A stretch of DNA of 10,443 bases from an uncultured Clostridia bacterium (GTDB lineage Bacteria > Bacillota > Clostridia > Oscillospirales > Ruminococcaceae), in assembly GCA_947628385.1 (NCBI GenBank), contig CANQZS010000044.1:1-10443 (forward strand). Reading direction: 5' to 3'. Within the stretch, counting starts at the first letter, position 1. The number at the start of each line of letters is the position of its first letter. Positions 1-6,962 of this stretch are shown here, one piece after another. The notes beneath the pieces are model-generated. The model did not search any database and had not been told where the DNA came from. It saw only the letters and a list, made by a program, of their open reading frames with translations. A program made the position numbers and the translations under genes.

Positions 1-25
1 TTGCAAACTGCGCAGCTGTTTGCAA
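1..25. repeat. Inverted repeat at left window edge
   Basis: TTGCAAAC at 1-8 is the exact reverse complement of GTTTGCAA at 18-25. Two further base pairs are possible inside (10-11 with 15-16) after one mismatch. It lies directly beside the larger inverted repeat at 27-59. No T tract follows within the window, and the left side is cut off, so it could be part of a terminator for a gene lying beyond the edge or an unrelated palindrome. The symmetry is seen directly; the role is unknown. Confidence 0.5.
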
Positions 26-60
26 GAGGGGAACGCTCTGCAAGAGAGAGCGTTCCCCTT
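26..60. terminator. Strong hairpin, possible terminator of a convergent gene
   Basis: AGGGGAACGCTCT at 27-39 pairs perfectly with AGAGCGTTCCCCT at 47-59. The stem is 13 bp with a 7-base loop, and positions 26 and 60 can add a G-U pair. The T tract on either side is poor, so it is not a classical intrinsic terminator. Its position beyond the cheD 3' end and the stem strength suggest a transcript end, perhaps for a gene entering from the left on the plus strand, or a second stop for the flagellar operon. Confidence 0.45.
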
Positions 61-87
61 GAATTAACTGTTTATTAGATGTAATCC

Positions 88-118
88 TTTTAAAACAGTC
101 CGGTGGACTGTTTTAAAA
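88..118 (-). terminator. Rho-independent terminator after cheD (probably bidirectional)
   Basis: TTTTAAAACAGTCC at 88-101 and GGACTGTTTTAAAA at 105-118 form a perfect 14-bp inverted repeat around a 3-base loop. Read on the minus strand, the GC-containing core (ACAGTCC/GGACTGT) is followed by TTTT, with A's on the upstream side. The plus strand gives the same arrangement, so the element can work both ways. It lies about 115 bases beyond the cheD stop codon with no gene between, and is the natural end of the fla/che operon. Confidence 0.8.
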
Positions 119-152
119 TAAATTTAAGTATATTTTTACAGTATGAGATATA

Positions 153-169
153 TTGCGCCTACGGCGCAA
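153..169. repeat. Small GC-rich hairpin downstream of cheD
   Basis: TTGCGCC at 153-159 and GGCGCAA at 163-169 form a 7-bp stem with a 3-base loop. On the plus strand it is followed by AAAATT; on the minus strand by ATATAT. It lies between the repeat tract that abuts the cheD stop and the 88-118 terminator. It may protect the mRNA 3' end or belong to the neighbouring repeat element; the function is not shown by the sequence. Confidence 0.4.
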
Positions 170-178
170 AATTGTTAA

Positions 179-241
179 TTACGCATTACGAATTCATCTC
201 AACTCTCAAAGCTCAACACTATAATTGCGCATTACGCGAAT
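179..241. repeat. Short heptamer-like repeat tract overlapping the cheD 3' end
   Basis: The tract breaks into 7-base units: TTACGCA, TTACGAA, TTCATCT, CAACTCT, CAAAGCT, CAACACT. After these the nonamer CGCATTACG seen at 182-190 returns at 228-236. The last part runs into cheD and supplies its TAA stop codon (232-234). The pattern resembles the short tandemly repeated sequences described from some bacterial intergenic regions. It has little coding character and is visibly unlike the flanking genes. Whether copies exist elsewhere in the genome cannot be seen here. Confidence 0.5.
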
Positions 242-714
242 TTAGTCTCTCTCATAGCCGCGCGTATCTCCATAGTGCCTGTGTCACTGTGGAAAAATAC
301 CGTCCGTCCAAAATTGGAGCCTGTCTCTTCCGCAACTATTTTTATCCTGTACGCGGAAAGAACTTTCTTAACAGCCGCTACATTCCTCTCACCTATGTTG
401 AATATTGAGGAATTTACACTGAACATCTGCGCTCCTCCGGCGATCTTTGCCGTCATTCTTGATGTCGAAGCGCCTTGAAGATTCATGGTCTGTATAAGCT
501 CCATGATCCCCGTATCAGCATATCTGCGCTTGTTGTCAACGCCTTGACCGGCTTCTCTGCTCATAGGGAGCATTATATGTGCAAGTCCTGCAATTTTTTT
601 CTCGTTATCATAAAGACATATCCCCACGCAAGATCCTAAAGCATAAGTTACCAGCGTATCCGGAGCCTTTACTACATTAAGATCGGCAATACCTACCGTA
701 ACAAGCTCCGCCAT
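232..714 (-). CDS. cheD: Chemoreceptor glutamine deamidase CheD
   Basis: CheD (160 aa) deamidates selected glutamines of methyl-accepting chemotaxis receptors in the cytoplasm and binds CheC, raising CheC phosphatase activity in the Bacillus/Thermotoga type of chemotaxis. The catalytic residues are visible: Cys29 in the ALGSCVGICLYD motif, His46 in GLAHIMLP, and Thr23 six residues before the cysteine. The spacing matches the Cys27/His44/Thr21 set of Thermotoga CheD. Length is normal for the family. Its ATG shares one base with the cheC stop codon (TAATG), so it is probably translationally coupled to cheC, as expected for partners. It is the last gene before the terminator. The final residues and stop lie at the edge of a repeat tract, so the extreme C-terminus may have been reshaped by it. 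Confidence 0.96.
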   Translation of the reverse strand: MAELVTVGIADLNVVKAPDTLVTYALGSCVGICLYDNEKKIAGLAHIMLPMSREAGQGVDNKRRYADTGIMELIQTMNLQGASTSRMTAKIAGGAQMFSVNSSIFNIGERNVAAVKKVLSAYRIKIVAEETGSNFGRTVFFHSDTGTMEIRAAMRETKFA

Positions 715-1337
715 TATACACTCACTCCCAACTTTGAAAAAAGGACCTCCAACGATCTCATCTCGGGAACAAGTATCATATTGCTCTTTATTTCGCCGCT
801 TCCTATTATAAAGCTGTCGTCAATAAAAAGCACCTTATTTCCTACCTTGGCAAATTCTATAGTCGGAACGCTCAGTATGGCTCCTACCATATCCGTAGTA
901 AGCACCGGAACGGAAATATCTATAGTCAATCCTGTAAGAGACGCAATGGCATTTATATATGAAGCCGCCATTATGTTCCCCACTTCTGAGATAAGCGACT
1001 GCTCCATTTCGTTAAGATTCATAAGATCTTCGATCTCGCTTCCGAAAAGCTGACTTGTCATTTTGCTTGCAAATGGCTTTTGCAAAACATAAAGCATCAT
1101 TCCGTTTATATCTCCGAGAATGTTTACAAGCATTCCTATGGTTATATTTTCGGGACCTCCAAGGTATGTAACTGCATCTTCAAAATCAAGCATTCTTACT
1201 GACGGTACATTTATCCTCGTTTCACACTGGAGAAGTCCCGCAAGCGCGCTTGCAGCATTTCCGGAACCTATATTTCCTATTTCTCTCAGCACGTCGATAT
1301 GAGCTTCACTGAGCTCTTCTACGTTTCTTAACGACAT
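714..1337 (-). CDS. cheC: CheY-P phosphatase CheC
   Basis: CheC (207 aa) is a cytoplasmic CheY-P phosphatase that works with CheD in receptor adaptation. Both active sites of the CheC/FliY/CheX family, with the pattern [D/S]-x3-E-x2-N-x22-P, are intact: D15, E19, N22, P45 in the first half, and S114, E118, N121, P144 in the second. Having both sites and a length near 207 aa fits CheC rather than CheX. FliY shares these sites but carries a FliN domain, which is absent here. The ATG at 1337 follows a strong TAGGAGG ribosome-binding site 7 bases upstream. The gene overlaps cheD by one base. About 50 bases separate it from the upstream flgG, and that gap holds a possible hairpin. Confidence 0.96.
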   Translation of the reverse strand: MSLRNVEELSEAHIDVLREIGNIGSGNAASALAGLLQCETRINVPSVRMLDFEDAVTYLGGPENITIGMLVNILGDINGMMLYVLQKPFASKMTSQLFGSEIEDLMNLNEMEQSLISEVGNIMAASYINAIASLTGLTIDISVPVLTTDMVGAILSVPTIEFAKVGNKVLFIDDSFIIGSGEIKSNMILVPEMRSLEVLFSKLGVSV

Positions 1338-1365
1338 TATTCAGCCTCCTAAAGCATTTGTATAT

Positions 1366-1401
1366 TCAGGAACGCTTGTCCCTGACGGGATCAGTTCCTG
1401 A
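1366..1401 (-). promoter_or_regulatory. Possible hairpin between flgG and cheC
   Basis: TCAGGAAC at 1366-1373 is complementary to GTTCCTGA at 1394-1401, and inside it TCCC (1379-1382) can pair with GGGA (1387-1390). The structure spans the flgG stop codon and ends about 28 bases before the cheC start. No T tract follows on the minus strand, so it is not a clear terminator. It might mark an mRNA processing or stability boundary between the structural and chemotaxis parts of the operon. The pairing is seen; the role is a guess. Confidence 0.3.
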
Positions 1402-2125
1402 GATTATTGATAATATTTTCAAGCTCGTCATGCGTCTTTACCATATTTACATTAAGCTGATATGCTCTCTGATATTCGATGACCTTTGACATTTCATTTG
1501 CAATATTAGTTGAGGACGCTTCAACATATCTCTGCTTTTTCCTTGCCTCCGGATCAGAAACAGCCTCTCCGCTTGCCTGTGTGGCAATGAAATAATTGTC
1601 GCCGACCTGATCCAGACCGTAGGGATTTTCAAATGTATATACGCCTACCATTTCAGCCAGAGCCGCAGCGTCAATGTCCGTGCTGTCCTCTCCCATGAAC
1701 GGAACGGTTATCCTGTTCCCCTCATAGTCCAGAACGTAAGCTCCGTACTCATTGCAAAGCTCCCAGTATCCGTCAGGGTGCTGAGTGATATAGAACGAGC
1801 CGTCCTTTGTATATGTAACGTCTCCCTCCGGAGTGAGAACGGCAAAGAATCCCTCGTCAAGAGCTGCAAAATCAAGCTCTCTGCCTGTCTCCCTGAGCTG
1901 AGACTGTTCAAACATCATGTCTGTTTTCTGGATCCTGACGCCATGACCGAACTGTGTCTCCTCATTGTTATTGTTCCTTTCGGTATATATAAGATCGGCA
2001 AATGACGGTCTTGATGCCTTGAATCCGTTGGTATTTACATTGGCAATATTGTTTGCCGTAATATCCATAGCCATCTGATAGTTGATGACTCCCAGCGCTG
2101 CGGTATTATAACCTATTTTACTCAT
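1391..2125 (-). CDS. flgG: Flagellar rod/hook-basal body protein, FlgG family
   Basis: This 244-aa protein belongs to the flagellar rod/hook axial family. FlgG builds the distal rod and is exported through the FliPQR-FlhAB apparatus encoded upstream, so no Sec signal peptide is expected and none is seen. The N-terminal D0 helix carries the family signature NNIANVNTNGFK (residues 25-36). A later segment with LDFAALDEGFFAV (residues about 84-96) matches the FlgG pattern of 'leading to a globular domain', followed by YTKDGSF. The C-terminal coiled segment ends in YQLNVNMVKTHDELENIINNLRN, as in FlgG/FlgE proteins. The ATG at 2125 has only a modest purine-rich site (GGGGAT). It lies 38 bases after a related gene; such pairs are flhO-flhP in Bacillus and flgG1-flgG in clostridia. 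FlhP/FlgF naming is possible, so the exact paralogue is uncertain. Confidence 0.88.
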   Translation of the reverse strand: MSKIGYNTAALGVINYQMAMDITANNIANVNTNGFKASRPSFADLIYTERNNNNEETQFGHGVRIQKTDMMFEQSQLRETGRELDFAALDEGFFAVLTPEGDVTYTKDGSFYITQHPDGYWELCNEYGAYVLDYEGNRITVPFMGEDSTDIDAAALAEMVGVYTFENPYGLDQVGDNYFIATQASGEAVSDPEARKKQRYVEASSTNIANEMSKVIEYQRAYQLNVNMVKTHDELENIINNLRN

Positions 2126-2163
2126 AAAATATCCCCGCTTTCATAAAATTTATCGGAATTCCG

Positions 2164-2913
2164 TTAGTTTATTCTTGCAAGATCGTTTGCAGCCATCTGG
2201 TTCACGCTGTTTATGATCTTCAGAGCCGTACTGCACGCCGTGAAAACGTGCTGAGCGTCCATAGCCTTTATAGTTTCCTCCGCCACGTCAACGTTGGAAC
2301 GTTCAAACCAGCCTTGCATTACCCTGTATCTTTCGGGAATATTTCCTATAGGCGTCTCCTCATACGGACGCATAAGATTATCGTCCACCTTTTCAACGTC
2401 CGTACCTGCGGCAATATAGCTCAGACCGAGATCAAAAACTCTTCCGTCATCAACGGTGATCTGTCCGAATCTGTCCACCTGAAAATCCGCAGTGCCGAGC
2501 TGTATGCGTTCTCCGTTTGCGTCAAGAACATAACCGGTGCTTCCGAGAGTAAGGTATCCCTCGGCGTTTATGGTGAACTGTCCGTTCCTGCTGAGGAGCC
2601 TTTCGCCTGTTCTGCGTTCCTCGATGTTGAAATATACATTTCCCACCAGAGCCATATCCAGTCGGGAATTCGTATTTTCAAATGTGCCCTGTTCAAGATC
2701 AGTAAAGGTATAGTCGATCGTCCTGTAGCGGATAGTTCCCGTCCGGCTGTGCTCGCTGTTTATGAGCAGCAGTGCTTCCGCAAAGGTAGTAGGGATAGCC
2801 TCGTCGGATCTGTAGCCGGCTGTTTTGACATTAGCAAGATTGTTTGTAATGACATTCATTATTCTCTGCTCGTTTATGATACCGTTTGCCGCGGTATAAT
2901 ATCCTCTCAGCAT
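2164..2913 (-). CDS. Flagellar rod/hook-basal body protein, FlgF/FlhO type
   Basis: A 249-aa rod/hook axial protein, related to its downstream neighbour and probably a proximal or distal rod subunit exported by the flagellar type III system. The D0 signature NNLANVKTAGYR is at residues 24-35. The middle contains NSRLDMALVGNVYFNI and LLSRNGQFTINAEGYL, the usual FlgF/FlgG core. The C-terminus (VDVAEETIKAMDAQHVFTA, then an amphipathic helix) matches the family ending. An open frame extends upstream to a GTG at 2940, but the ATG at 2913 is preferred: AAAGGAAG lies 6 bases before it, and the family normally begins with M-[LMR]-x-[GA]-[LY]-Y-x-A-A. From there the gap to the sigD stop is 30 bases. 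FlhO, FlgF and FlgG1 are all possible names, so no symbol is given. Confidence 0.87.
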   Translation of the reverse strand: MLRGYYTAANGIINEQRIMNVITNNLANVKTAGYRSDEAIPTTFAEALLLINSEHSRTGTIRYRTIDYTFTDLEQGTFENTNSRLDMALVGNVYFNIEERRTGERLLSRNGQFTINAEGYLTLGSTGYVLDANGERIQLGTADFQVDRFGQITVDDGRVFDLGLSYIAAGTDVEKVDDNLMRPYEETPIGNIPERYRVMQGWFERSNVDVAEETIKAMDAQHVFTACSTALKIINSVNQMAANDLARIN

Positions 2914-2943
2914 AAGCAGCTTCCTTTCCGAACCGGTCACGGT

Positions 2944-3723
2944 TCACAGATTTATATAATTCTCCATGTATTGTCTGAGCTTTTTTACCGCTTGGGCATG
3001 AAGCTGGCAGACTCTGCTCTCGGAAACGTCAAGTACCTTTCCGATGTCCGAGAACCTTAATTTTTCGTAATAATAAAGTGTAACGACCAGTCTTTCCCTT
3101 TCCTTAAGGGACTTTACAGCCTCGGTAAGATATTTCAGCTTTTCCTGATCGTAAAGCGGAGCTTCCGCCGACCATACGCCGTTCTCGTCCGTCTCCTCGG
3201 CTATATCGAAGCCCTTGTCAGCAAGCAGCTCCTCAAAGGAAAGCGTCTGTGAAGCCGCCATCTGGTATGTATAGCTTTCAAATCTTGCTAACGTGATCTT
3301 CATTTTTGCGGCAAGCTCCTCCGAGGTAGGCTCTCTGTCAAGCTCTCCGTACAGTTCGGAATAAGCCGCGTCATATTCCCTTGCAAAGCGTCTTACGCTT
3401 CTCGGAACAATATCCTGCCGCCTTATGAAATCTATTATTGCGCCGCGCACCTTAATGGAGGCGTACGTCTCGAATTTTGCGCCTTTGTTGGGATCGAAGC
3501 TGTCCACGGCGCTTATCAGCGCAAGAGTCGCCTCGTTGACTATATCCTCTGCTCCGGTGAATTTTATATACATATTTCTTGTCGAAACAGCCGCGTATTT
3601 AACTATGTTCATATATTCCATAACAACGCTGTTCCGGAGCTTTTTATCGCCTGTCTCCTTATATCTCATCAGGAGCTGCAACTTCTCTTCCTTTTCGGTT
3701 TCAATGCCGGTCAAAAAGCTCAC
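2944..3723 (-). CDS. sigD: Flagellar sigma factor SigD/FliA (sigma-28)
   Basis: A 259-aa alternative sigma factor of the sigma-28 family, which directs RNA polymerase to late flagellar and chemotaxis promoters. Region 2 spans about residues 15-105, with KFETYASIKVRGAIIDFIRR (about 83-102) matching the SigD/FliA core for -10 recognition and core binding. Region 3 follows (PTSEELAAKMKIT, about 132-144), and region 4 with the -35 helix-turn-helix is at about 205-250 (LRFSDIGKVLDVSESRVCQ). It lies 24 bases after flhA and before the rod genes, as fliA does in clostridia. The start is uncertain. The listed start is GTG at 3723, but AGAGGTGAG covering that GTG looks like a ribosome-binding site for an in-frame TTG at 3714 (256 aa). 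Neither choice touches conserved regions. FliA is the equivalent name. No anti-sigma factor flgM is in the window. Confidence 0.94.
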   Translation of the reverse strand: MSFLTGIETEKEEKLQLLMRYKETGDKKLRNSVVMEYMNIVKYAAVSTRNMYIKFTGAEDIVNEATLALISAVDSFDPNKGAKFETYASIKVRGAIIDFIRRQDIVPRSVRRFAREYDAAYSELYGELDREPTSEELAAKMKITLARFESYTYQMAASQTLSFEELLADKGFDIAEETDENGVWSAEAPLYDQEKLKYLTEAVKSLKERERLVVTLYYYEKLRFSDIGKVLDVSESRVCQLHAQAVKKLRQYMENYINL

Positions 3724-3747
3724 CTCTGATCTGTGATCCGCATAGGG

Positions 3748-5823
3748 TCAGACCGCGGCTTCCTCAAGGGAGATATTTCCCACTGCCTGTATCTGAACGG
3801 AGTTATCTATCTCGCTGAACGACAGTACCGTTATATTCGGAATAAACTGATCTATCAGCTTTTTAAAGTATATCCTTACTATCGGGGACGTCAGGACTAT
3901 AGGAACTGGAACGACGTCCTTTACCTTGTCTATCCTGTCATTCAAAGCGGAAATAAGCTGCTGTATCGTCTGGGGATCCATTGCAAGGTATGAGCCCTGT
4001 TCGGATTTCTTTACCGAAGCGACTATCTTATTTTCCGTCTCCGTATCGAGAGTAAGGACTCTTATCTGTCCGCCGTCGGAGAATTTTCTTGTTATCGTAC
4101 GTTTAAGAGCCTGACGAACGTATTCCGTCGTTATGTCAATATCCTTCATATTGTGCTGATTGTCCGCCAGCGTTTCAAGTATCGTCTGGAGATCCCTTAT
4201 GGGAACTCCCTCTTTCAGCAGCATACAAAGCACCTTTTGCAGATAAGCCGGAGAAACTACTGCCGGAACGATGTCCTCCACCACCGACGGATTTGTTTGC
4301 TTCAGCTTATCGAGCATGGTTTTCACGTCCTGTCTTGAAAGCAGCTCATGAGCGTGATTTTTTATTACCTCCGAAAGATGCGTTATGACCACCGACGTAG
4401 GGTCTATAAGCGTGTATCCTGCGATCTCCGCTTTCAGCTTGTTCTGCTCAGACACCCATTTTGCCGGAATATTGAATGCCGGTTCAACGGTATCTATGCC
4501 GTCTATTTCCTTTGTCACGCTTCCGCTGTCCAGCGCAAGGTAATGATCCATAAGTATTTCCGCGTGAGCCACTACCTCGCCCTTTATTTTTATAACATAC
4601 TGATTAGGATTTATATGCTGGTTATCGGTCATTCTTACCGACGGGAAGACCATTCCCATATCTATTGCAAACTGCTTGCGGAATATTACCACACGTTCGA
4701 TAAGAGTTCCTCCGGCGCTTTCGTCCGCAAGCGGGATAAGGCTGTAGCCGAATTCCATTTCTATAGGCTCGACGTTAAGGAGCTTGTAAACATTGTCTAT
4801 GTCCTTGTAATACTCCATTTCGGAAAGTGCCTCGCGGTTTTCAGCCATTTCCTGAGCGTCGGAGCCCTCCGCAAGGATAAGCTGCCGCTGGTTCCTCATA
4901 AGTATCACTCCCAGCGCAAGAAGAACTGCGCCAAGAACTATCAGCTGCACCTTAGGGAAGCCCGGAATAAACATCATTACCAACAGCACGCCGCCTGCGA
5001 TTATAAGCGCAAGAGGCTGTGAAGTGAACTGGTTCTTGATGTCTATGTTAAGGCTTGCCTCCGAAGCAGAACGTGTAACTATCATACCCATTGACGTGGA
5101 GATCAGCAGCGCCGGTATCTGAGAGCAAAGACCGTCTCCTACTGTAGCAATTGTGTATGTGGAAAGCACGTCTGTAAATTCCATTCCGTCAAAAACAAGG
5201 CCTACTATCGCGCCGCCTATAAGGTTTACTATTGCTGCAACGATAGAGAACGTAGCGTCTCCCTTTACAAACTTTGAAGCACCGTCCATCGCTCCGAAGA
5301 AATCGGATTCACGCTGTATTTTTGCGCGGCGGATCTTGGCTTCCTCCTCGTTGATTATGCCCGAATTAAGGTCGGCGTCTATCGCCATCTGCTTACCGGG
5401 CATAGCGTCCAGCGTAAATCTTGCAGTTACCTCGGCAACTCTTTCCGCGCCCTTGGTAACTACCAGCATCTGAACTACCGTTATAAGTATGAATACTATA
5501 AATCCGATAAGAGCATTGCCTTTCATAACGAACTGTCCGAACGCCTGAACTATCTGTCCCGCATATCCCTGCTGGAACAGTATCAAACGTGTTGAGGAGA
5601 TATTCAGACCGAGCCTGAATATAGTCGTTATGAGCAGCATTGACGGGAATATTGAAAATTCCAGCGGCTCCTTTATGTACATCGTTATCAGCAGTATAAG
5701 AAGTGAAAGCCCTATATTCACGCCGAACAGCATATCCAGCAGCTGAGTCGGCAGAGGAATGATTATAAGAAATACAGCAAGGATAACGAATACCGTTACC
5801 ATATTATTAAGAACCTTACTCAC
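3748..5823 (-). CDS. flhA: Flagellar type III export apparatus protein FlhA
   Basis: FlhA (691 aa) is the large inner-membrane export-gate protein. Its transmembrane half conducts ions, and its C-terminal cytoplasmic ring docks substrates and chaperones. Roughly residues 8-50, 55-80, 102-123, 190-250 and 268-310 are hydrophobic, giving the usual eight or so membrane segments. The FHIPEP-family signature is at about 124-190, including RFTLDAMPGKQMAIDADLN (136-154) and the charged KIRRAKIQRESDFFGAMDG stretch (163-181). From about 330 on the protein is soluble, as in FlhA-C. Length is typical. Translation probably begins at GTG 5823; its only good purine tract (AAAGGAAGG) is a rather long 13 bases away. 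A 13-codon ORF ends in a GTGA overlap with this start and may couple translation to flhB. The sigma factor gene follows directly, where many relatives have flhF and flhG. Confidence 0.97.
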   Translation of the reverse strand: MSKVLNNMVTVFVILAVFLIIIPLPTQLLDMLFGVNIGLSLLILLITMYIKEPLEFSIFPSMLLITTIFRLGLNISSTRLILFQQGYAGQIVQAFGQFVMKGNALIGFIVFILITVVQMLVVTKGAERVAEVTARFTLDAMPGKQMAIDADLNSGIINEEEAKIRRAKIQRESDFFGAMDGASKFVKGDATFSIVAAIVNLIGGAIVGLVFDGMEFTDVLSTYTIATVGDGLCSQIPALLISTSMGMIVTRSASEASLNIDIKNQFTSQPLALIIAGGVLLVMMFIPGFPKVQLIVLGAVLLALGVILMRNQRQLILAEGSDAQEMAENREALSEMEYYKDIDNVYKLLNVEPIEMEFGYSLIPLADESAGGTLIERVVIFRKQFAIDMGMVFPSVRMTDNQHINPNQYVIKIKGEVVAHAEILMDHYLALDSGSVTKEIDGIDTVEPAFNIPAKWVSEQNKLKAEIAGYTLIDPTSVVITHLSEVIKNHAHELLSRQDVKTMLDKLKQTNPSVVEDIVPAVVSPAYLQKVLCMLLKEGVPIRDLQTILETLADNQHNMKDIDITTEYVRQALKRTITRKFSDGGQIRVLTLDTETENKIVASVKKSEQGSYLAMDPQTIQQLISALNDRIDKVKDVVPVPIVLTSPIVRIYFKKLIDQFIPNITVLSFSEIDNSVQIQAVGNISLEEAAV

Positions 5824-5861
5824 GGTATGAACGTAACCTTCCTTTCAAATATCTCCTGCAT
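5820..5861 (-). CDS. Possible 13-codon leader ORF overlapping the flhA start
   Basis: In the 44-base gap between flhB and flhA, an ATG at 5861-5859 opens a frame reading MQEIFERKVTFIP and stops at TGA 5822-5820. That stop overlaps the flhA GTG as GTGA, the arrangement seen at coupled genes. AGGA lies 4 bases before the ATG, which is close but possible. The ORF also spans the only good ribosome-binding tract of flhA. It could carry ribosomes from flhB to flhA, or could be chance. The overlap is seen; expression is not shown. Confidence 0.25.
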   Translation of the reverse strand: MQEIFERKVTFIP

Positions 5862-5867
5862 TGGATC

Positions 5868-6962
5868 CTATGATACGCCCTTGGGCTTTTTGCCTTTAAG
5901 ACCGTAAACGAAAGCAAACACCTCGACCACCGGCTGATAGAAGCTGTATGGTATCTCTCTTCCCAGATCCACCGCTGCGTAAAGTCCTCTTGCAAGAGGA
6001 ACATTCTCCACCACCGTCACGCCGCTTTCCTCGGCTTTTTCTATTATCCTGAACGCAACATTGTCCGCTCCCTTTGCCACTACCACAGGAGCCCTGTCGC
6101 TGTCCTCGTCATATCTCAGCGCGACCGCAAAATGAGTAGGGTTCCTTATTACCACGTCCGCCTGCGGGACCTCCTGCATCATTCTGCTCATAGCGAGCTG
6201 CTGCTGCTTCTGGCGGCGTTTGCTCTTGATCTGAGGATCGCCCTCCATTTGTTTGAACTCTTCCTTGACCTCCTGCTTGGTCATCTTCATATCCTTTTCC
6301 CATTTATACTTCTGGAAAAGGAAATCTATAGCTGCAACAGCCACGAACACCGCCGCGATCTTCATACATATTGCAAATATTGCGTCCGCAGTATATATGA
6401 GCCCCGCCGCCGGATCGAGCTGCACCAGTCTTGCAAAGCCAGTTATCCTGCCCTTTATCTCGTCATACACCACCGCAATAAGTATCACAAGCTTGGCAAT
6501 TGATTTTGCCAGCTCAAATGCGGAGCTGAGCGAGAACATTTTTTGTATCCCCTTAAACGGGTTCAGCTTATCGAGCTTGAATTTTAAGGATTTTTTTGAA
6601 AAAATGAATTTTGTCTGTATCCCCGTCACTATCACCGGAACAGCTACCGAAAGCAGCAGTATCGGTCCCGCCGTAAGCAGAACTACCTTGCCTATTTCCA
6701 GTATCAGCTTCTGAGGGATCCCCATTCCGTCTATGGTATTTCCGCCGTCCATGCCCTCGCCTGAAAGGCTTATCCAGTAGGTCAGACTTCCGGAAATAGT
6801 TCTGTACATATATTCTGCCATGATCCTTAGCGTAAAGAACACCAGCAGTATGAACGCTGCCGTAACAACGTCCCTGCTCTGCATGACGTTGCCCTCCTTG
6901 CGCTGCTCCCGCCGTTTATGGGGAGTCGCCTTTTCGGTCTTTTCACCGCTGCTTTCAGGCAT
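5868..6962 (-). CDS. flhB: Flagellar type III export switch protein FlhB
   Basis: FlhB (364 aa) is an inner-membrane component of the export apparatus that switches substrate class from rod/hook to filament proteins after self-cleavage. The N-terminus (SGEKTEKATPHKRREQRKEG, residues 5-24) is the conserved charged FlhB start. Hydrophobic segments at about 31-50, 86-115, 148-166 and 190-213 give four membrane helices. A charged linker (KWEKDMKMTKQEVKEEFKQ, about 220-238) leads to the cytoplasmic domain. The self-cleavage motif N274-P275-T276-H277 is intact, so specificity switching should work. Length matches the family (about 360). The ATG at 6962 follows AAAGGAGAT at good spacing. It lies 57 bases after fliR and 44 bases before flhA. 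There is no fliR-flhB fusion, which some clostridia have. Confidence 0.97.
   Translation of the reverse strand: MPESSGEKTEKATPHKRREQRKEGNVMQSRDVVTAAFILLVFFTLRIMAEYMYRTISGSLTYWISLSGEGMDGGNTIDGMGIPQKLILEIGKVVLLTAGPILLLSVAVPVIVTGIQTKFIFSKKSLKFKLDKLNPFKGIQKMFSLSSAFELAKSIAKLVILIAVVYDEIKGRITGFARLVQLDPAAGLIYTADAIFAICMKIAAVFVAVAAIDFLFQKYKWEKDMKMTKQEVKEEFKQMEGDPQIKSKRRQKQQQLAMSRMMQEVPQADVVIRNPTHFAVALRYDEDSDRAPVVVAKGADNVAFRIIEKAEESGVTVVENVPLARGLYAAVDLGREIPYSFYQPVVEVFAFVYGLKGKKPKGVS

Noticed and set aside
103..408. A plus-strand frame of 101 codons at the left edge
   Set aside because: It starts inside the terminator hairpin, crosses the repeat tract and then runs antisense to cheD. No family resemblance.
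2914..2940. GTG start at 2940 for the first rod gene
   Set aside because: The ATG at 2913 has AAAGGAAG at ideal spacing and gives the normal family N-terminus.
2248..3060. A 270-codon open frame on the plus strand
   Set aside because: It lies antisense to the FlgF-type gene and the end of sigD, whose products are clearly recognised. Its translation has no recognisable domain and it lacks a convincing ribosome-binding site.
4348..5022. A 224-codon open frame on the plus strand
   Set aside because: It is fully antisense to flhA. Its predicted protein is rich in His, Arg, Tyr and Cys in the manner of a complement-strand shadow.
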